Assembly: GCA_018372435.1 (NCBI GenBank)
Contig: JAHAJA010000002.1
Location: 1 to 64,000 of the forward strand
Source: Clostridiales bacterium
GTDB lineage: Bacteria; Bacillota; Clostridia; Lachnospirales; Lachnospiraceae
Length of the DNA stretch: 64,000 nt
Reading direction: 5' to 3'
The translations under genes and the position numbers were made by a program. The notes beneath the pieces were generated by a model that saw only the letters and a list, made by a program, of their open reading frames with translations, was not told where the DNA came from and searched no databases. Shown in pieces: positions 35,731 to 44,950 of this stretch (positions within the stretch are counted from its first letter, which is position 1; each line of letters begins with the position of its first letter).

Positions 35731-37167
35731 ATGAAAAGAATATTATTTGTAGCATCAGAATGTGTTCCGTTTATTAAGACTGGTGGTCTTGCGGACGTAG
35801 TTGGATCATTACCAAAGTACTTTAATAAAGAAGAATTTGATGTGAGAGTAATGGTTCCTAAGTATTGTGCAATTCCTGATACATACAAGCAACAGATGAA
35901 ATATAAAACGCATTTTTATTTAAATCTTGCTTGGCGTTCCCAGTATGTGGGAGTGTTGGAGATGGAATTAGACGGGGTAACTTTCTATTTTATAGATAAT
36001 GAATTCTATTTTGTTGGTTCTACACCTTATGGTAATATTTATGAAGATATAGAGAAATTTGCGTTTTTCTCAAAAGCAGCATTGTCTGCACTGCCACTTA
36101 TTGATTTTCGTCCGGATATCATTCATTGTCATGATTGGCAGACTGGATTATTACCGGTATATCTGAAAGATACGTTTTCACAGAATTCATTCTTCCAGGG
36201 AATTAAATCCATAATGACAATACATAATTTGAAATTCCAAGGTGTTTGGGATATGAAGACAGTTAAAGATATATCAGGATTATCCTCTTATTATTTTGCG
36301 CCTGATAAATTAGAAGCATATGGGGATGCGAACTATTTAAAAGGCGGCATAGTATATGCGGATTATGTTACAACAGTTAGTAGTTCATATGCACAAGAGA
36401 TTAAGATGCCATTCTACGGGGAAGGTCTTGATGGTTTGATGAGAGCCAGATCCAATGAATTAGAGGGTATTGTGAATGGCATCGATTATAATGAGTATAA
36501 TCCAGAAACTGATCCATATATATTCAAAACCTATAATAGCAAGAATTTTAGAAAAGAAAAGGTCAAGAATAAGCGAGGTTTACAAGAAGAATTGGGTCTT
36601 GAACTGGATGAAAAGAAATTCATGATTGGTATTGTTTCACGTTTAACTGACCAAAAAGGTTTAGACTTAATTGAGTACGTAATTGAGGAGATATGTAATG
36701 AAGATACGCAACTTGTCGTATTAGGAACTGGGGAAGAAAAATACGAGAATTTGTTTAGACATTATGCTTGGAAGTATAATAATAGGGTATCTGCTAATAT
36801 CTTTTATTCAAACGATCGAGCACATAAGATCTATGCTGCTTGTGATGCTTTCTTGATGCCTTCCTTATTTGAGCCTTGTGGTTTAAGTCAACTTATGAGT
36901 TTGCGATATGGAACAGTTCCGATAGTAAGAGAAACAGGAGGTTTAAGAGACACTGTTGAACCTTATAATGAGTTTGAGAGTATAGGGACAGGTTTTTCAT
37001 TTAGTAATTACAATGCACATGAAATGCTTTCGACTTTACGTTATGCAAAACATATATTCTATAATAAAAAGAGAGAATGGAACAAGATAATAGATCGTGG
37101 TATGGCCGCTGATTTTTCTTGGGCTAACTCTGCTAAGAGATACGAAGAGCTATACGATAGATTGTAA
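35731..37167 (+). CDS. glgA: Glycogen synthase
   Basis: GlgA transfers glucose from ADP-glucose to glycogen (family GT5). The 478-residue protein has the N-terminal KTGGLADVVGSLPK motif, HDWQTGLLPVYL, SRLTDQKGLDL and the C-terminal EPCGLSQLMSLRYGTVPIVRETGGL with catalytic Glu. AGGAGGA lies 6 nt before the ATG. No other glg gene is present in the window. A TATAAT at 35590 may be its -10 box but lacks a good -35. Confidence 0.95.
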   Translation: MKRILFVASECVPFIKTGGLADVVGSLPKYFNKEEFDVRVMVPKYCAIPDTYKQQMKYKTHFYLNLAWRSQYVGVLEMELDGVTFYFIDNEFYFVGSTPYGNIYEDIEKFAFFSKAALSALPLIDFRPDIIHCHDWQTGLLPVYLKDTFSQNSFFQGIKSIMTIHNLKFQGVWDMKTVKDISGLSSYYFAPDKLEAYGDANYLKGGIVYADYVTTVSSSYAQEIKMPFYGEGLDGLMRARSNELEGIVNGIDYNEYNPETDPYIFKTYNSKNFRKEKVKNKRGLQEELGLELDEKKFMIGIVSRLTDQKGLDLIEYVIEEICNEDTQLVVLGTGEEKYENLFRHYAWKYNNRVSANIFYSNDRAHKIYAACDAFLMPSLFEPCGLSQLMSLRYGTVPIVRETGGLRDTVEPYNEFESIGTGFSFSNYNAHEMLSTLRYAKHIFYNKKREWNKIIDRGMAADFSWANSAKRYEELYDRL

Positions 37168-37243
37168 TATTGATGTGTATTAAACATGATAGCAATAGAA
37201 TGAAGTAATAGAATGAAACAATAGCCAATAATGTTAAAAGTAT

Positions 37244-37301
37244 AAAAACTCTAAATTTTGTAACACTAAATGTATTAGTGTGTAAAGTTTGGAGTTTTTT
37301 T
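37244..37301 (+). terminator. Intrinsic terminator after glgA
   Basis: An imperfect long stem with AAAAACTC at its foot (from 37245) pairs with GAGTTTTTT (37292-37300), and ACACTAA/TTAGTGT closes the apex. A T-run follows. Confidence 0.85.
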
Positions 37302-37352
37302 ATTAATTTTTTATAAAGAAATGTTAGGTTTTATTGTTAAATAACCCCTTAG

Positions 37353-37370
37353 TGTTAAGAAAATGTTAAG
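37353..37370 (-). promoter_or_regulatory. Pho-box-like direct repeat
   Basis: TGTTAAG occurs at 37353 and 37364, an 11-bp period. On the minus strand this reads CTTAACA-N4-CTTAACA, the form of a Firmicute PhoP box (TTAACA direct repeats). Degenerate copies (TGTTAG, TGTTAA) flank it at 37322, 37335 and 37379. It lies about 160 bp before a phosphate cotransporter gene. Confidence 0.6.
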
Positions 37371-37525
37371 AAAAATATTGTTAGTCAATGATAACATGCA
37401 GCGAAACTTGTAGAAAATTAAATGGTATATACCTACAAATTTATCTATTATACGAATTGATTCTATCGTGATATCTGAGTATTATTACTGAAGATAAGTT
37501 AAATACTTAAGTAGGAGGAAATATA

Positions 37526-39178
37526 ATGACTGTAGAAGTTTTAGGAACTATCTTCACCTTTGTAGGTGGTCTTGGGATGTTCCTCTATGGTATGAATGTT
37601 ATGGCAGATGGTTTGCAAAAATCTGCAGGTGGTAAGATGAAACAACTAATGGGGATTCTTACTAGGAATCGATTGCTGGCTGTAGTAGTAGGTGCCTTAG
37701 TTACAGCAATTATACAGAGTAGTTCAGCAACAACTGTAATGGTTGTAGGTTTTGTTAATGCAGGAATTGTGAATTTAACACAAGCAGTAGGTGTTATTAT
37801 GGGTGCCAATGTTGGTACGACAATTACAGGCTGGCTGGTATCAATGAATGAATGGGGAGCAATTTTTAAACCTTCGTTTTTTGCTCCATTATTGATCGGT
37901 ATTGGTGCATTTGTTATCATGTTCTCTAAAAAAGAGAAGAGAAAAGATGTTGGAGAAATTTTAATTGGTTTTGGTGTATTATTTATTGGTCTTGACTTTA
38001 TGTCAAATGCAATTAAACCATATAGCGAATCTCCGATTTTCTCAAATGCATTTGCTGTATTAGGTAAAAATCCAATCTTAGCAATTCTTGCAGGTGCTAT
38101 AATAACTGCAATTATTCAAAGTTCTTCAGCATCAGTAGGTATTTTGCAAACGTTAGCTATGAATGGTGTTGTAGGTTGGAATTCAGCAGTATTTATTACT
38201 CTAGGCCAGAATATTGGAACATGTGTAACAGCTTTATTATCAAGTGCAGGTGCTAATAAAACAGCAAAAAGAGCGGCAGTTATTCATCTTATGTTTAATG
38301 TCGTAGGTGCAGTAATCTTTGGAATCTTGATGTTTGTTATTTTCACCTTTAATCCAAGTTTTGCGAATTCTTCGATAAACAGTGTTGAGATATCCATATT
38401 TCATACTATATTTAATATAACTAATACGGTAGTTCTCTTCCCATTTGCAAATCTATTAGTTAAATTATCAGGATTAATCATTGATGATTCGAAACCGGAA
38501 ACAAATGATGAAGAGGATATTACATTGATGCATTTAGATGATCGAATCCTTGAAACTCCTTCATTTGCTGTTGAAAATGCTGTGAAAGAATCTATTAATT
38601 TAGGAAAATTAGCTTTAAAGAATACGGAAACTGCTATACAAGCTTTTCTGCAAAATGACGTAGAAAAAGCGAATGAAGTTTTTAAAAATGAGAAGTTAAT
38701 TGATAAATATGAAAAGAAAATTACGGAGTATTTAGTTAAGATAACAAATCTATCTATTAATGAAAAACAACATTTTCTTGTAAATGATTTGTTCTATACA
38801 ATCAGTAATATCGAGCGTGTAGGAGATCATGCAGAAAATCTGGCTGAATTAGCCGTATCAAAGATAGATCATAACATTTGGTTCTCTGATACTGCGTACA
38901 AAGAATTAGATGAGATTTGTAATGTAGTTTTACAATCTTTTGAGAATGCAATATTGGCAAGAGAAACAGAGAATATAGAATATGTAAGAAAAGTTGTTAA
39001 GCTAGAGGATCAAGTTGATGCCCTAGAAGAAGAATTGAGAGATAGTCATATAGAACGTCTATCTAGAAATGAATGTGATTCAGAAACTGGAGTAATCTTT
39101 ATGGATGCTTTGGTTAATTTAGAAAGGATTTCTGACCATTCCTTAAATATTGCAAATTATGTAAGGGATGAATTATAG
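37526..39178 (+). CDS. Na/Pi cotransporter family protein with PhoU-like domain
   Basis: The 550-residue protein imports phosphate with sodium. Two inverted membrane repeats carry the QSSSA signature (IIQSSSATTVMVVGF near 66 and IIQSSSASVGILQTL near 195). A C-terminal PhoU-like helical domain (about 345-545) with IERVGDHAENLAELA and LERISDHSLNIANYV follows. AGGAGGA is 6 nt before the ATG. The Pho-box-like repeat upstream suggests phosphate control, and the fused PhoU region may regulate uptake. Confidence 0.93.
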   Translation: MTVEVLGTIFTFVGGLGMFLYGMNVMADGLQKSAGGKMKQLMGILTRNRLLAVVVGALVTAIIQSSSATTVMVVGFVNAGIVNLTQAVGVIMGANVGTTITGWLVSMNEWGAIFKPSFFAPLLIGIGAFVIMFSKKEKRKDVGEILIGFGVLFIGLDFMSNAIKPYSESPIFSNAFAVLGKNPILAILAGAIITAIIQSSSASVGILQTLAMNGVVGWNSAVFITLGQNIGTCVTALLSSAGANKTAKRAAVIHLMFNVVGAVIFGILMFVIFTFNPSFANSSINSVEISIFHTIFNITNTVVLFPFANLLVKLSGLIIDDSKPETNDEEDITLMHLDDRILETPSFAVENAVKESINLGKLALKNTETAIQAFLQNDVEKANEVFKNEKLIDKYEKKITEYLVKITNLSINEKQHFLVNDLFYTISNIERVGDHAENLAELAVSKIDHNIWFSDTAYKELDEICNVVLQSFENAILARETENIEYVRKVVKLEDQVDALEEELRDSHIERLSRNECDSETGVIFMDALVNLERISDHSLNIANYVRDEL

Positions 39179-39254
39179 AAATATATCTTAAGAATGGTAA
39201 TGCCTAATCTTTCAAAGGTTTTATTCTTTTATAATAATTTTAATGAATTAGCTC

Positions 39255-39283
39255 TTGAAATTTTAGTACAAGTTAGGTACAAT
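39255..39283 (+). promoter_or_regulatory. Sigma-A promoter of gap
   Basis: TTGAAA (39255-39260) and TACAAT (39278-39283) with exact 17-bp spacing. It implies a 5' leader of about 205 nt before gap. Confidence 0.7.
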
Positions 39284-39445
39284 ATTGGTGGTGCGAAACA
39301 TACTGATGGGTTTGTTAATATAATAACAATACGTTTTGGAGGTTGTTACTATAAGATAGATCTATTTCGTTTGCTAGCTACCACACTGTACAAGGCTGTT
39401 AGTAAGACGATGAAATTACATAATTTCATTGACGGGATTTAATAA

Positions 39446-39458
39446 CTGTCTCAGACAG
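39446..39458. promoter_or_regulatory. Short palindrome in the gap leader
   Basis: CTGTC-TCA-GACAG is a perfect 13-bp palindrome about 35 bp before the gap ATG. It could be an operator or a small RNA hairpin. No CggR gene is nearby. Confidence 0.35.
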
Positions 39459-39494
39459 TATATTATAAAATTCACTTTTTAGGAGGAATAAAAA

Positions 39495-40505
39495 ATGGCA
39501 GTAAAAGTAGCAATTAATGGTTTTGGACGTATCGGACGTCTTGCATTTAGACAAATGTTTGGAGCAGAAGGTTATGAAGTAGTTGCAATCAACGACTTAA
39601 CTAACCCAACAATGTTAGCTCACTTATTAAAATATGATTCATCACAAGGTAGATATGATGGACATACAGTTGAAGCTAAAGAATCTTCAATCGTTGTTGA
39701 TGGAAAAGAAATCAAAATCTATGCTGAAAGAAATGCAGCAGATCTTCCTTGGGGAGAAATCGGTGTAGACGTAGTACTTGAATGTACTGGATTCTATGTA
39801 TCAAAAGCAAAATCTCAAGCACATATCGATGCAGGTGCTAAGAAAGTTGTTATCTCTGCACCAGCTGGAAACGATCTTCCAACAGTTGTTTTCAATGTAA
39901 ACCACGATACATTAACTAAAGAAGATACAATCATCTCTGCAGCTTCATGTACAACTAACTGTTTAGCTCCTATGGCTAAAGCACTTAATGATTTCGCTAC
40001 AATTAAGAGCGGTATCATGACTACAGTACATGCTTACACTGGAGATCAAATGACTCTTGATGGACCACATCCAAAAGGAGATTTAAGAAGAGCTCGTGCA
40101 GCTGCTTGTTCAATCGTTCCTAACTCAACTGGTGCAGCTAAAGCTATCGGTTTAGTAATTCCTGATCTTAACGGAAAATTAATCGGATCTGCACAAAGAG
40201 TACCAACTCCTACAGGATCAACTACTATTTTAGTAGCTGTTGTTGAAGGAACAGTAACTAAAGATGAAGTTAATGCAGCTATGAAAGCAGCAGCTACTGA
40301 ATCATTTGGTTATACTGAAGAAGAATTAGTATCTTCAGATATCGTTGGTATCAAAGAAGGATCATTATTTGACGCAACTCAAACAATGGTAACAAACCTT
40401 GACAACGGAACTTCTCAAGTTCAAGTTGTAGCTTGGTATGATAACGAAAATTCATATACTAGCCAAATGGTTAGAACAATCAAATACTTTGCTGAATTAG
40501 CTTAG
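39495..40505 (+). CDS. gap: Glyceraldehyde-3-phosphate dehydrogenase, type I
   Basis: Converts glyceraldehyde-3-phosphate to 1,3-bisphosphoglycerate with NAD. The 336-residue protein has the Rossmann motif NGFGRIGRLAFR, catalytic Cys152 in ASCTTNC, and the conserved His and Arg in HAYTGDQ and GDLRRARAAA. AGGAGG precedes the ATG. Codon use is strongly biased, as expected for a highly expressed gene. A terminator/attenuator separates it from pgk. Confidence 0.98.
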   Translation: MAVKVAINGFGRIGRLAFRQMFGAEGYEVVAINDLTNPTMLAHLLKYDSSQGRYDGHTVEAKESSIVVDGKEIKIYAERNAADLPWGEIGVDVVLECTGFYVSKAKSQAHIDAGAKKVVISAPAGNDLPTVVFNVNHDTLTKEDTIISAASCTTNCLAPMAKALNDFATIKSGIMTTVHAYTGDQMTLDGPHPKGDLRRARAAACSIVPNSTGAAKAIGLVIPDLNGKLIGSAQRVPTPTGSTTILVAVVEGTVTKDEVNAAMKAAATESFGYTEEELVSSDIVGIKEGSLFDATQTMVTNLDNGTSQVQVVAWYDNENSYTSQMVRTIKYFAELA

Positions 40506-40538
40506 TTTATAGCATTTGGGTTTTATTAGATCCTAATA

Positions 40539-40586
40539 CGGGTCCGGTCTTGTAGGTTAGACTTATAGGACTGGACCTGTTTTTAT
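40539..40586 (+). terminator. Terminator or attenuator between gap and pgk
   Basis: GGTCC and GTC segments (40541-40550) pair with GAC and GGACC (40569-40577) in a long interrupted stem, followed by TTTTTATT. It could set a higher level of gap than of pgk and tpiA. Confidence 0.8.
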
Positions 40587-40619
40587 TATAATTATCGTCT
40601 TTTTGAAAGGAGCTACAAT

Positions 40620-41813
40620 ATGTTAAATAAAAAATCAGTTGATGATATTAATGTTCAAGGTAAAAGAGTTTTAGTTAGATGCGACTTTAATGTACCATTA
40701 GTAGATGGTAAAATTACAGATGAAAACCGTCTTGTTGCTGCATTACCAACAATCAAAAAATTAATTAATGATGGTGGAAAAGTTATTCTTTGTTCACATC
40801 TTGGTAAACCAAAAGGAGAACCAAAACCAGAATTATCTTTAGCTCCAGTAGCAGCTCGTTTAGCTGAATTACTTGGTCAACCTGTTACATTCGCTGCTGA
40901 CGCAACAGTTGTTGGTGAAAATGCGAAAGCTGCAGTAGCTGCAATGAACGAAGGAGATGTAGTTCTTCTTGAAAACACTCGTTACAGAGCAGAAGAAACT
41001 AAGAATGTTGATGAATTCAGCAAAGAATTAGCTTCATTAGCTGATATATTCGTAAACGATGCATTCGGTACTGCTCATAGAGCTCACTGTTCAAACGTAG
41101 GTGTTACTAAATATGTTGATACAGCAGTAGTTGGTTACTTAATGCAAAAAGAAATTGATTTCTTAGGAAACGCTGTTAATAATCCAGTAAGACCTTTCGT
41201 AGCAATCTTAGGTGGATCAAAAGTATCTAGTAAGATTTCTGTAATCAATAACCTTCTTGATAAAGTTGATACTTTAATCATCGGTGGTGGTATGGCTTAT
41301 ACTTTTGAAAAAGCATTAGGTCATAATGTAGGAAGTTCTCTTCTTGAAGAAGATTATGTTGAATATGCAAAAGAAATGATGGCAAAAGCAGAAGAAAAAG
41401 GCGTTAAATTATTAATTCCTTCTGATACAGTTGTAGCTGATGCATTCTCAAATGATGCTAACATTAAAGTAGTTGCTCGTGGTGGAATCGAAGATGGTTG
41501 GATGGGTCTTGATATCGGACCAGAAACAAGCAAATTATTTGCAGACGCATTAAAAGATGCTAAGACAGTAGTATGGAACGGACCAATGGGATGTTTCGAA
41601 ATGCCTAACTTTGCAGCTGGTACAATCGCAGTAGCAAAAGCATTAGCTGAAATTGATGCAACTACAATCATCGGTGGTGGTGATAGTGCATCTGCAGTTA
41701 ATAACTTAGGATTTGGCGACAAGATGACTCATATTTCAACTGGTGGTGGAGCTTCTCTTGAATTCTTAGAAGGAAAAGAACTTCCAGGTGTAGCTGCAGC
41801 TAACGACAAATAA
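40620..41813 (+). CDS. pgk: Phosphoglycerate kinase
   Basis: Makes ATP from 1,3-bisphosphoglycerate. The 397-residue protein has VRCDFNVPL, HLGKPKGEP, LGGSKVSSKI and the nucleotide-binding GPMGCFEMPNFAAGT. GAAAGGAG lies 7 nt before the ATG. It forms a pair with tpiA, 25 nt apart. Confidence 0.98.
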   Translation: MLNKKSVDDINVQGKRVLVRCDFNVPLVDGKITDENRLVAALPTIKKLINDGGKVILCSHLGKPKGEPKPELSLAPVAARLAELLGQPVTFAADATVVGENAKAAVAAMNEGDVVLLENTRYRAEETKNVDEFSKELASLADIFVNDAFGTAHRAHCSNVGVTKYVDTAVVGYLMQKEIDFLGNAVNNPVRPFVAILGGSKVSSKISVINNLLDKVDTLIIGGGMAYTFEKALGHNVGSSLLEEDYVEYAKEMMAKAEEKGVKLLIPSDTVVADAFSNDANIKVVARGGIEDGWMGLDIGPETSKLFADALKDAKTVVWNGPMGCFEMPNFAAGTIAVAKALAEIDATTIIGGGDSASAVNNLGFGDKMTHISTGGGASLEFLEGKELPGVAAANDK

Positions 41814-41838
41814 GTTAGAACTTTTAAGGAGATATCAT

Positions 41839-42588
41839 ATGCGTAAGAAAATTATTGCCGGTAACTGGAAAATGAATAAAACTCCAAGCGAGACAGTTAC
41901 TTTAATTAATGAACTTAAACCTTTAGTAGCAAATGAAGAAGTAGATGTAGTATTCTGTGTACCAGCTATTTCTTTAACAACTGCAATTGAAGCAGCAAAA
42001 GGTTCAAACATTGAAATCGGTGCTGAAAACATGTATTTTGAAGAAAATGGTGCTTTCACTGGTGAAATCGCACCTAACATGTTAACAGATATCGGTGTTA
42101 AATATGTAATCATTGGTCACTCTGAAAGAAGAGAATACTTTGCTGAAACAGATGAAACTGTTAACAAGAAAGTATTAAAAGCTTTCGAACATGGAATTAC
42201 TCCAATCGTTTGCTGTGGTGAATCTTTAACTCAAAGAGAACAAGGTATTACAATTGACTGGATCCGTCAACAAATCAAGATTGCTTTCTTAAACGTAACT
42301 GCTGATCAAGCAAAAACAGCTGTTATCGCTTACGAACCAATCTGGGCAATCGGAACTGGTAAAGTAGCTACAACTGAACAAGCGCAAGAAGTTTGTGCAG
42401 CAATCCGTGTTTGCATCGGTGAAATCTATGATGAAGCAACTGCAGCAGCAATCCGTATTCAATACGGCGGTAGTGTTTCTGCTGATAGTGCATCGGAATT
42501 GTTCGCTCAAGCAGATATTGATGGTGGATTAGTTGGTGGAGCTAGTTTAAAACCAGACTTCGGTAAGATTGTTAATTATAATAAATAA
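41839..42588 (+). CDS. tpiA: Triose-phosphate isomerase
   Basis: Interconverts dihydroxyacetone phosphate and glyceraldehyde-3-phosphate. The 249-residue protein has GNWKMNKT, catalytic His in IGHSERR, catalytic Glu in AYEPIWAIGTGKVAT, and the phosphate loop YGGSVSADS. AAGGAGAT is 6 nt before the ATG. Confidence 0.98.
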   Translation: MRKKIIAGNWKMNKTPSETVTLINELKPLVANEEVDVVFCVPAISLTTAIEAAKGSNIEIGAENMYFEENGAFTGEIAPNMLTDIGVKYVIIGHSERREYFAETDETVNKKVLKAFEHGITPIVCCGESLTQREQGITIDWIRQQIKIAFLNVTADQAKTAVIAYEPIWAIGTGKVATTEQAQEVCAAIRVCIGEIYDEATAAAIRIQYGGSVSADSASELFAQADIDGGLVGGASLKPDFGKIVNYNK

Positions 42589-42637
42589 GTAACTTTTATA
42601 GATATGTAGCGAACTCTAATAGAGTTTGTTAATAGAT

Positions 42638-42686
42638 AAGGCATGTTATGCAGAAGAAGAGATTCTTTACGTGACATGCCTTTTTA
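42638..42686 (+). terminator. Intrinsic terminator after tpiA
   Basis: AAGGCATGT (42638-42646) pairs with ACATGCCTT (42674-42682), with a T-run. A smaller hairpin AACTCTAATAGAGTT lies just upstream at 42612. Confidence 0.85.
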
Positions 42687-42715
42687 ATAAGTAGATAGAA
42701 GGAAGTGAAGTGATA

Positions 42716-44452
42716 ATGAATTATGTGGCATTGATTTTGGTTTGTTTATTAATCTTGTTCTGTGCTTTGGTCATATGGAATAAAAGAAAGCAAAAAAGAT
42801 ATATAGAAGAGGTTGTCAAGGAATCTTTTGGTAAACCTATTGATTTAGAGGAAGATGAAGCAAAATACCGAAATGAACGATATATGAAACACCTTTCTTT
42901 CTATACACGTATGAAAGGGAGCTTACTAGATGATACAACTAAAGCGGATATTGATTTCAATCAGTTATTTGCTAAGATGAATCATACATATTCCTCTGTA
43001 GGAGAGGAATATCTTTTCTATCTACTATGTAATCCATGTATGTCGGATCAGAAATTGGAACAAAGAGAGAAAATGATTACATATTTTCAGAATAACAAGG
43101 ATCTAGCGATTGAATTGCAAACCATGTTTACTGGTATGGGAAAAAGTGAAGAAATATCAATGTTTCAATATCTTGAGTATCTTCAGTCGGTTGAGGGTAA
43201 ATCATTACAGAAACACGTACTTTCATTAGTAGGAATAATAATTACAGTTGTTCTGAGTATTATTCAGCCCAAATTAGGGCTGGTACCTATGTTTGTTGTT
43301 ATGACAGCCAATGTTTTAACTTATTGGTCTAATAGACAATTTGCCCATTCAATAATGGGAAGTATACGAAGATTAGAAGCAATGATACAAGTGGGTGCTG
43401 TAGTAACGCAATATGAGAATGAGGAATTACATGACTATAGTAAACGGTTAGAATTATCAAGGAAGTATAAGAAAGTACTTAAGAATTCGGATATAATATT
43501 TTCTGAAAAAACTTCCCTAGTAGGGGATGCAGATGCTATTTTAGATTATTTGAGAATGTTAACTCATTTTGATTATGTGAAATTATTTCAAATTATGAGT
43601 AAATTGCAAGATGGTTATAAAGAGTTATATAATATAGCAGAAACATTAGGAGAATTAGAAAGTGTGATAGCAATTGCATCATTTCGGGAATCATTAGAGT
43701 ATTATACAGTTCCTATTTTGCATGAACAAGAAGCTGTAAATCTAGATAGTGCGACAGACGATAGCCAGCGAAAAGAATATAATTTAGTTATGGATGAACT
43801 ATATCATCCATTAATAACCTATCCTATAGCGAATACATTACATACAAAGCAAGGTGTATTATTAACGGGTTCTAATGCATCGGGTAAGTCTACATTCTTA
43901 AGGACGATTGCTATTAATGCTATCTGTGCACAAACTATACATACTTGCTTCGCAAAAAGATATGAGAGTTCTTTCTATATGGTACGATCGGCGATGTCTT
44001 TAAATGATAGTTTGGAGAATGGGGATAGTTATTTTATCGTTGAAATTGAAACAATAAGGGATATTTTAAAGGATTATAAGGATTTTCAAGTTATGTGCTT
44101 TGTGGATGAAATTCTTCGTGGAACGAATACAATTGAGAGAATCGCAGCAGCAACTGAAATTCTACGATACATGAATACAAAAGGTATCCTTTGTTTTGCA
44201 GCTTCTCATGATATAGAATTGACCAAATTATTAATAGATGAATATGATATGTATCATTTTCAAGAATATATAATAGAGAATAGAGTAGATTTTGATTATG
44301 TTTTATATCCAGGCCCAGTTACAACTAGAAATGCGATCCGCTTATTAGAAATGAAAGAGTATGATGAAGTTATTACGAATAATGCCATGGATTTAATCGA
44401 TTATTTTGAAAAGTATGGGGAGTGGCCAAGTCCTCAAGCAGTTAGTAATTAG
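42716..44452 (+). CDS. Membrane-associated MutS-like ATPase
   Basis: The 578-residue protein has an N-terminal membrane helix (about 2-22), a helical core resembling MutS domain III, a hydrophobic pair in the middle (about 165-205), and a C-terminal MutS ATPase domain. Walker A is TGSNASGKST (about 386-394), and CFVDEILRGTN and ASHDIELT follow. It lacks the mismatch-binding domain with the Phe-x-Glu motif, so classical mismatch repair is unlikely. Proteins of this kind are widespread in Clostridia and uncharacterised. ATG at 42716 lies 10 nt after AAGGAAG; a GTG at 42710 is also in frame. Confidence 0.85.
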   Translation: MNYVALILVCLLILFCALVIWNKRKQKRYIEEVVKESFGKPIDLEEDEAKYRNERYMKHLSFYTRMKGSLLDDTTKADIDFNQLFAKMNHTYSSVGEEYLFYLLCNPCMSDQKLEQREKMITYFQNNKDLAIELQTMFTGMGKSEEISMFQYLEYLQSVEGKSLQKHVLSLVGIIITVVLSIIQPKLGLVPMFVVMTANVLTYWSNRQFAHSIMGSIRRLEAMIQVGAVVTQYENEELHDYSKRLELSRKYKKVLKNSDIIFSEKTSLVGDADAILDYLRMLTHFDYVKLFQIMSKLQDGYKELYNIAETLGELESVIAIASFRESLEYYTVPILHEQEAVNLDSATDDSQRKEYNLVMDELYHPLITYPIANTLHTKQGVLLTGSNASGKSTFLRTIAINAICAQTIHTCFAKRYESSFYMVRSAMSLNDSLENGDSYFIVEIETIRDILKDYKDFQVMCFVDEILRGTNTIERIAAATEILRYMNTKGILCFAASHDIELTKLLIDEYDMYHFQEYIIENRVDFDYVLYPGPVTTRNAIRLLEMKEYDEVITNNAMDLIDYFEKYGEWPSPQAVSN

Positions 44453-44499
44453 TATGAGTACATATATGAATTAAAAGTAGAATGGAAGGGAGTGTTATT

Positions 44500-44702
44500 A
44501 TGCCGTTGGTAAAAATAGAGATGAAGAAAGGACATTCCAAAGAATATAAAAAGACGTATTTACAGGCTGTACATGATGCTTTGGAAGTTGCACTCGGTAT
44601 ACCAGAAGTTTAGGGATATTAGCAATGGATACATTTATTGTTATACATGAACCTTCATTTGATAATTGGGGAATAGGTGGGAAACAGTTGAATGATGAAT
44701 AA
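44500..44702 (+). pseudogene. Tautomerase family pseudogene (internal deletion)
   Basis: A good ribosome site (GGAAGGGAG) and ATG at 44500 start MPLVKIEMKKGHSKEYKKTY, the N terminus of a 4-oxalocrotonate-tautomerase-like protein with catalytic Pro2. It stops at TAG 44611 after 37 codons. In another frame the C-terminal part of the same family follows (DTFIVIHEPSFDNWGIGG) and ends at 44702. About 60 middle residues and the end are missing, so the gene is broken. Confidence 0.75.
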
Positions 44703-44746
44703 GAGAAATTATAAAACATTGTACTAAAATATGATAATTTTTTAAC

Positions 44747-44775
44747 GTGACAATGATTTGTAATTGTGGTAGAAT
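44747..44775 (+). promoter_or_regulatory. Sigma-A-type promoter of gpmI
   Basis: GTGACA (44747-44752) and TAGAAT (44770-44775) with 17-bp spacing, about 175 bp before the gpmI ATG. Confidence 0.6.
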
Positions 44776-44950
44776 ATAAGTGATTTTGGGCTTATGAGAG
44801 TCTAATATTGTTGAATATACTAACTACGTATGGAAACTCTATATAGTTATACATAATTCCTTTAGAGGGACCTAGCGTTATAATACATGTATGATGAAAA
44901 ACATTTACATCTCATGCATAATACATTTCAAAGAAAAAGGAGTAAGTATC

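Noticed and set aside
39194..39442. 82-codon ORF before gap
   Set aside because: No ribosome site, no recognisable motif, and it contains the gap promoter; it is most likely chance.
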